Below, piece after piece: positions 6,151 to 9,066 of a stretch of DNA of 9,066 nucleotides. The stretch covers positions 1 to 9,066 of the forward strand of contig JBECLA010000151.1 in assembly GCA_040235565.1 (NCBI GenBank), read 5' to 3'. The DNA comes from JAHEIJ01 sp040235565. GTDB taxonomy: Bacteria; Pseudomonadota; Gammaproteobacteria; UBA6429; Thiohalophilaceae. Below the pieces are notes generated by a model. The model ran no database searches, was not told the DNA's origin, and saw only the letters and a list, made by a program, of their open reading frames with translations. The position numbers and the translations under genes were made by a program. Position 1 is the first letter of the stretch. Every line of letters starts with the position of its first letter.

Positions 6151-7428
6151 ATGGCACATATAGTAGTACTGGGCGCAGGGCTGGGCGGATTACCCGCTGC
6201 CTACGATTTACGATTTGCTCTGGGCAAGCAACACCAGGTAACGGTCGTCAATGCCAATGAATTCTTTCAATTCGTGCCTTCCAATCCGTGGCTGGCTGTC
6301 GGCTGGCGCAAGCGTGACGAGATCACTTTTAAAATCGAACCTTACTTGAAAAGAAAAGGCATCAATTTTATTGCCCAGTTCGTGGAAAAACTGGAACCGG
6401 AAAATAATCGCCTCCTCCTGAAAAACGGTGAAACCGTCGAGTACGATTACCTCCTCATCACCACCGGTCCCAAGCTGGCCTTTGAAGAAGTGCCGGGCAG
6501 CGGCCCGATTGACGGTTTTACCCAATCCGTTTGCACGGTGGACCATGCTGAAAAAGCCTATGAAGATTTCCAGCGCCTGGTTGAGAATCCCGGCCATGTT
6601 GTCGTGGGTGCGGTGCAGGGCGCAAGTTGTTTCGGTCCAGCCTATGAATATGCCGCGATTCTGGATACCGCCTTGCGACGCAAGCGGATCCGGGATCGGG
6701 TGCCGATGACCTTCGTCACCAGCGAACCCTATATCGGCCATCTGGGCCTGGGCGGCGTGGGCGATTCCAGGGGACTGCTCGAATCCGAATTCCGCCATCG
6801 TCATATCAAATGGATCACCAACGCCAAGGTCACCCGGGTCGAAGAAGGCAAGATGTTCATAGATGAACACAATGACGAGGGAGAAGTGATCAAACAACAT
6901 GAACTGGAGTTCAATCACTCGATGATGTTACCGGCGTTCAAGGGTGTGGAACCGGTGGCCAATGTGGAAGGCTTGTGCAATCCGCGTGGCTTTGTCATCG
7001 TCGATGAACATCAGCGCAGCCCCAAGTATCCGAATATTTTTGCCGCCGGCGTCTGTATCGCCATTCCACCGGTGGAAGCCACGCCAGTCGCCACCGGCGC
7101 ACCCAAGACCGGATACATGATCGAGTCGATGGTCACTGCCATCGTCCATAACCTGAAAAATGAACTGACCGGTTATGTGGCGCAGGAAAAAGCCACCTGG
7201 AACGCCTTCTGTCTGGCCGATCTGGGTGACAAGGGAGCCGCCTTTGTGGCCCTGCCACAAATTCCACCGCGCAACGTCACCTGGTTCAAGAAAGGCAAAT
7301 GGGTCCACTGGGCCAAGATTGCGTTTGAAAAATATTTCATTCGTAAAATGAAAACCGGTACCTCGGAACCGATTTTTGAGAAATGGGTACTGAAGCTGGT
7401 GGGGATTGTACGTTTGCATCCGAAATAA
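6151..7428 (+). CDS. sqr: Sulfide:quinone oxidoreductase, Acidithiobacillus ferrooxidans type
   Basis: A 425-residue FAD flavoprotein at the cytoplasmic membrane that oxidises sulfide to polysulfide or sulfur and reduces quinone. The N-terminal dinucleotide fold shows GAGLGG (8-13), and the three redox-active cysteines occur at the positions known for the A. ferrooxidans enzyme: Cys128 (QSVCTVDHA), Cys160 (QGASCFGPAYEYA) and Cys354 (WNAFCLADLGDKGAAF). Other strongly conserved stretches are FFQFVPSNPW (38-47), TSEPYIGHLG (190-199), the second FAD contact PNIFAAGVC (294-302) and TGAPKTGYMIE (315-325). The C-terminal part (about 383-425), with hydrophobic and basic residues, fits the amphipathic membrane-anchoring helices of the family. 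GAGG lies 10 nt before the ATG. Upstream is a perfect FNR-type box and downstream a strong terminator, so it is a single-gene unit. Flavocytochrome c sulfide dehydrogenase is the main alternative, but there is no signal peptide and the cysteine pattern is that of SQR. Confidence 0.93.
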   Translation: MAHIVVLGAGLGGLPAAYDLRFALGKQHQVTVVNANEFFQFVPSNPWLAVGWRKRDEITFKIEPYLKRKGINFIAQFVEKLEPENNRLLLKNGETVEYDYLLITTGPKLAFEEVPGSGPIDGFTQSVCTVDHAEKAYEDFQRLVENPGHVVVGAVQGASCFGPAYEYAAILDTALRRKRIRDRVPMTFVTSEPYIGHLGLGGVGDSRGLLESEFRHRHIKWITNAKVTRVEEGKMFIDEHNDEGEVIKQHELEFNHSMMLPAFKGVEPVANVEGLCNPRGFVIVDEHQRSPKYPNIFAAGVCIAIPPVEATPVATGAPKTGYMIESMVTAIVHNLKNELTGYVAQEKATWNAFCLADLGDKGAAFVALPQIPPRNVTWFKKGKWVHWAKIAFEKYFIRKMKTGTSEPIFEKWVLKLVGIVRLHPK

Positions 7429-7503
7429 ACCACAACGGCGTCCAGCGCCGGGCAGGATTCGTAAACTGTTACATGCATGAGTGACCTCCCTGTCACAGTT
7501 GAC

Positions 7504-7531
7504 AAACCGGGCTTGCCAGCCCGGTTTTTTT
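7504..7531 (+). terminator. Strong intrinsic terminator of sqr
   Basis: AAACCGGGC (7504-7512) pairs with GCCCGGTTT (7519-7527) around a 6-nt loop, and a run of seven T (7525-7531) overlaps and follows the right arm. It is 75 nt beyond the sqr stop. Just before it, GTGAC (7481-7485) and GTCAC (7492-7496) form a small extra hairpin nested in a longer imperfect pairing (7462-7503), which may add to stability of the mRNA end. Confidence 0.9.
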
Positions 7532-7599
7532 ATCTATCACCCCACCATCCATGAGCGGGTTCTTGCAGTACACTTATATATAAGGTAACAGGAGAAATC

Positions 7600-8574
7600 A
7601 TGACCAGCTCCCGCACAAGCCCCGCTCATCCGTGGCGATGGCTGCGTGCCTTCCTGTGGCTGGTGCTCGGTCTGGTCGCCATCCTCCTGTTACTGCTGGC
7701 TATCGTCCTCGTACCAACAATTCCGGATCCCACTCTGCTGATTCCCGCCCGTAAGGGGCAACTGGAGGAAATTCAGCAGACCCAACAATGGCAAACCCAG
7801 GATTCCCTGTATACGGAACTGACGCTGGTTTCTTCCAGTGGCCTGCAAGTACAGCTGACTACACGACTCCCCACCACGGTTAGCTCACCTCGCCCACTGG
7901 TGTTGTTACTCGGCGGTCGACGCACCGGTCGTGATGCGGTCAAACTGGTACGGGAGACGCACGGCGTGGCACTGGCCGCCCTGTCCTATCCCTATGCCGG
8001 CGATCCCGATGCCAGTCGGCTTGCCTTGCTCACAGACTTACTGGATATGCAGCAGGCCATCAAGGACACCACCCCGGCCGTCATGCTGGCAATGGATTAC
8101 CTCGCAACCTTGCCACAGGTTAACCCCCAACGGATTGAACTGGCGGGTGTCAGCCTGGGGGCGTTTTTTGTCAGTGCACCCGGTGCGTTTGATCCGCGTT
8201 TTCACCGTGTCTGGTTGATTCATGGTGCCGGTGAAGTCGACAAAGTCCTGGAAAAAGGGACCGAACGTTATATCAAAAACGCGGCATTAAGGCATGTAAC
8301 AGGTAAATTATTGAGTCGGCTGACCTTCAGTCACTATCTGGGACCGGAGCAGTGGGTCGGACGCATCTCCCCTCGCCCTGTTATCATCATCAATGCCAGA
8401 GATGATCCCTCCTTTCCGACATCAAGTATCGCAGCTCTACATAACGCCGCAAGGGAACCCTATGAAATCATCTGGATGCAAAGCGATCACATCATGCCGG
8501 GTCGTACCGAGATCGTGGAAACCCTCTCTTCCCTCGTTCTGCAACGGATCATGAAAGACACAACGAATAATTAA
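7600..8574 (+). CDS. Membrane-anchored alpha/beta-hydrolase-like protein
   Basis: A 324-residue protein with a short basic N-terminus and one hydrophobic segment (about 15-40, rich in Leu, Val and Ile) without an AxA cleavage motif, so it is probably anchored in the inner membrane with the bulk in the periplasm. The soluble part has the elements of an alpha/beta hydrolase: an LVLLLGG strand-turn (100-106), the nucleophile elbow GVSLG with Ser185 (183-187), an acidic residue after a hydrophobic strand (IIINARDDP, Asp268 or Asp269) and a late histidine (SDHIMPG, His297). It therefore looks catalytically complete as an esterase or peptidase-like enzyme; substrate is unknown. AGGAGA lies about 5 nt before the ATG. 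It follows the sqr terminator with its own short upstream region (TATATA at 7575-7580, no clear -35), so it is likely transcribed separately. No specific family beyond the fold is recognised. Confidence 0.78.
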   Translation: MTSSRTSPAHPWRWLRAFLWLVLGLVAILLLLLAIVLVPTIPDPTLLIPARKGQLEEIQQTQQWQTQDSLYTELTLVSSSGLQVQLTTRLPTTVSSPRPLVLLLGGRRTGRDAVKLVRETHGVALAALSYPYAGDPDASRLALLTDLLDMQQAIKDTTPAVMLAMDYLATLPQVNPQRIELAGVSLGAFFVSAPGAFDPRFHRVWLIHGAGEVDKVLEKGTERYIKNAALRHVTGKLLSRLTFSHYLGPEQWVGRISPRPVIIINARDDPSFPTSSIAALHNAAREPYEIIWMQSDHIMPGRTEIVETLSSLVLQRIMKDTTNN

Positions 8575-8605
8575 GCGAAAATTTTATTCTATTTTATCAA
8601 TTCAT

Positions 8606-8629
8606 AATTGTTTGTTTGCAATTGTTTGT
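8606..8629. repeat. Short direct repeat AATTGTTTGT in AT-rich spacer
   Basis: AATTGTTTGT occurs at 8606-8615 and again at 8620-8629, a period of 14 bp, inside a strongly AT-rich stretch (8575-8680). It may be a pair of regulator half-sites or simple low-complexity drift. No terminator hairpin for the preceding hydrolase gene was found in this spacer. Confidence 0.45.
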
Positions 8630-8773
8630 ATTTTTTCTTTCACACTTTTTTCTCACAGCAGTTAAATAATTTTGTCTTCCTGAATCCATTTGCGTTTTTT
8701 CAACGTAGCGCAACCCGATAAATAATTAGCCAAATCATGAACTTCCGACACCTTTGAGGTCGAATATTACAAG

Positions 8774-8797
8774 GCCGATTGATGCAGCAAAGTCGGC
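8774..8797 (+). other. Leader hairpin before the small exported peptide gene
   Basis: GCCGATT (8774-8780) pairs with AGTCGGC (8791-8797) through seven base pairs including one G-T wobble, with a 10-nt loop. It ends 14 nt before the Shine-Dalgarno of the 51-aa gene, so in the mRNA it could protect the 5' end or influence translation. No known riboswitch class is recognised. Confidence 0.35.
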
Positions 8798-8826
8798 AAT
8801 ACAAACCCAGTAAGGAGATGAGGACG

Positions 8827-8982
8827 ATGGCAACGGTAAACAAAGTTATATCGGTTTTACTGGCAGCACTGTTTCTTACCGGCTTGTTAGGTATTGCACC
8901 TGCCAGTGCTGAAGGTGTCCTGAAAACCACCCCCATCGAAGAGCTTTCCGAAGAAGAAATCTTCGATCGGTATGAAAGCTAA
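8827..8982 (+). CDS. Small exported peptide, 51 aa, first of a tandem pair
   Basis: I do not recognise the family. The 51-residue product begins MATVNKVISVLLAALFLTG, a Sec-type signal peptide with a basic start, a hydrophobic core (about 8-22) and an ASA-E cleavage motif near residue 28. Cleavage would release an acidic peptide of about 23 residues (EGVLKTTPIEELSEEEIFD then RYES) with no cysteine. The start is chosen because AAGGAG (8812-8817) is 9 nt before ATG 8827; ATG 8818 abuts that Shine-Dalgarno, and a TTG at 8779 would destroy the signal-peptide shape. A paralogous gene starts 28 nt downstream. The pair probably forms an operon of micro-proteins that continues beyond the window. Possible roles include a periplasmic micro-protein or a peptide precursor, but nothing in the sequence decides this. 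Confidence 0.72.
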   Translation: MATVNKVISVLLAALFLTGLLGIAPASAEGVLKTTPIEELSEEEIFDRYES

Positions 8983-9010
8983 CCACCCACCCGATAAAGG
9001 AGATAATACC

Positions 9011-9066
9011 ATGACCGCTATCAAGAAAATCGTTTCAGGTCTGCTGGCCGCGCTGTTTATGACCGG
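9011..9066 (+). CDS. Second small signal-peptide protein, paralogue, cut by window end
   Basis: Only the first 18 codons and two bases of the next are present. They encode MTAIKKIVSGLLAALFMTG (the last residue is glycine whatever the missing base), identical to the preceding peptide at 11 of 19 positions and conservatively changed at several others (V/I, I/V, L/M). AAAGGAG lies 8 nt before the ATG. The match covers the signal peptide; whether the mature parts are alike cannot be seen. The basic start and hydrophobic core indicate Sec export. It is almost certainly co-transcribed with the upstream gene. Confidence 0.7.
   Translation, partial: MTAIKKIVSGLLAALFMT

Noticed and set aside
6208..6918. 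236-codon antisense frame opposite sqr
   Set aside because: Shadow of a highly conserved gene; no domain and no Shine-Dalgarno was evident.
8779..8826. Longer 67-residue version of the small exported peptide from TTG 8779 (or ATG 8782/8818)
   Set aside because: It adds a polar segment before the signal peptide and places the start within the leader hairpin; the Shine-Dalgarno fits ATG 8827.
1..9066. CRISPR arrays, tRNA or rRNA genes, insertion sequences, phage genes
   Set aside because: I saw no regularly spaced repeats, cloverleaf with a TTCGA-type arm, transposase or phage protein in any frame by eye.

Overview
The window is a stretch of bacterial chromosome, most likely from a sulfur-oxidising gammaproteobacterium. 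The main pointer is a sulfide:quinone oxidoreductase that closely resembles, from memory, the Acidithiobacillus ferrooxidans enzyme. A DUF2189 membrane protein, an FNR/ANR-type operator and moderately GC-rich coding DNA with AT-rich spacers fit the same picture. The exact lineage cannot be fixed from this sequence alone.

Layout, left to right. (1) At 1-76 on the minus strand lies the 5' end of a LutA/YkgE/LldE-type lactate-utilisation gene that runs off the left edge. Its 478-bp upstream spacer holds a candidate extended -10 promoter, two perfect palindromes, and a degenerate REP-like repeat at about 250-455. (2) A DUF2189 polytopic membrane protein (555-1349, minus) follows, then a 322-bp divergent spacer with two further inverted repeats. 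(3) A compact plus-strand operon (1672-5872) encodes a molybdenum hydroxylase: an IorA-like [2Fe-2S] subunit, an IorB-like molybdopterin subunit with a Tat signal and a probable lipobox, an XdhC maturation factor and a MocA-like cytidylyltransferase. The genes abut or overlap (gaps of 1 and 8 nt, then an 8-nt overlap). The two structural subunits form the enzyme; the last two genes make and load its cytosine-dinucleotide cofactor. No cytochrome electron-acceptor gene is visible. (4) A 278-bp spacer with a perfect FNR-type box (6023-6036), spaced as a class II activator site, leads into a type-defining three-cysteine sulfide:quinone oxidoreductase (6151-7428), which ends at a strong intrinsic terminator (7504-7531). 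(5) A membrane-anchored alpha/beta-hydrolase-like protein follows (7600-8574). (6) After an AT-rich spacer there is a 51-aa small exported peptide gene (8827-8982) and, 28 nt later, the start of a paralogous small signal-peptide gene cut by the right edge (9011-9066). These look like a tandem family of tiny secreted proteins and are the least explained part of the window.

The genes form separate transcription units (lactate oxidation, molybdo-hydroxylase, sulfide oxidation, small exported peptides). I see no evidence that they make one integrated new system. The strongest leads are the tandem exported micro-proteins, the FNR-type control of the sulfide oxidase, and the apparent Tat-lipoprotein form of the molybdo-hydroxylase large subunit.
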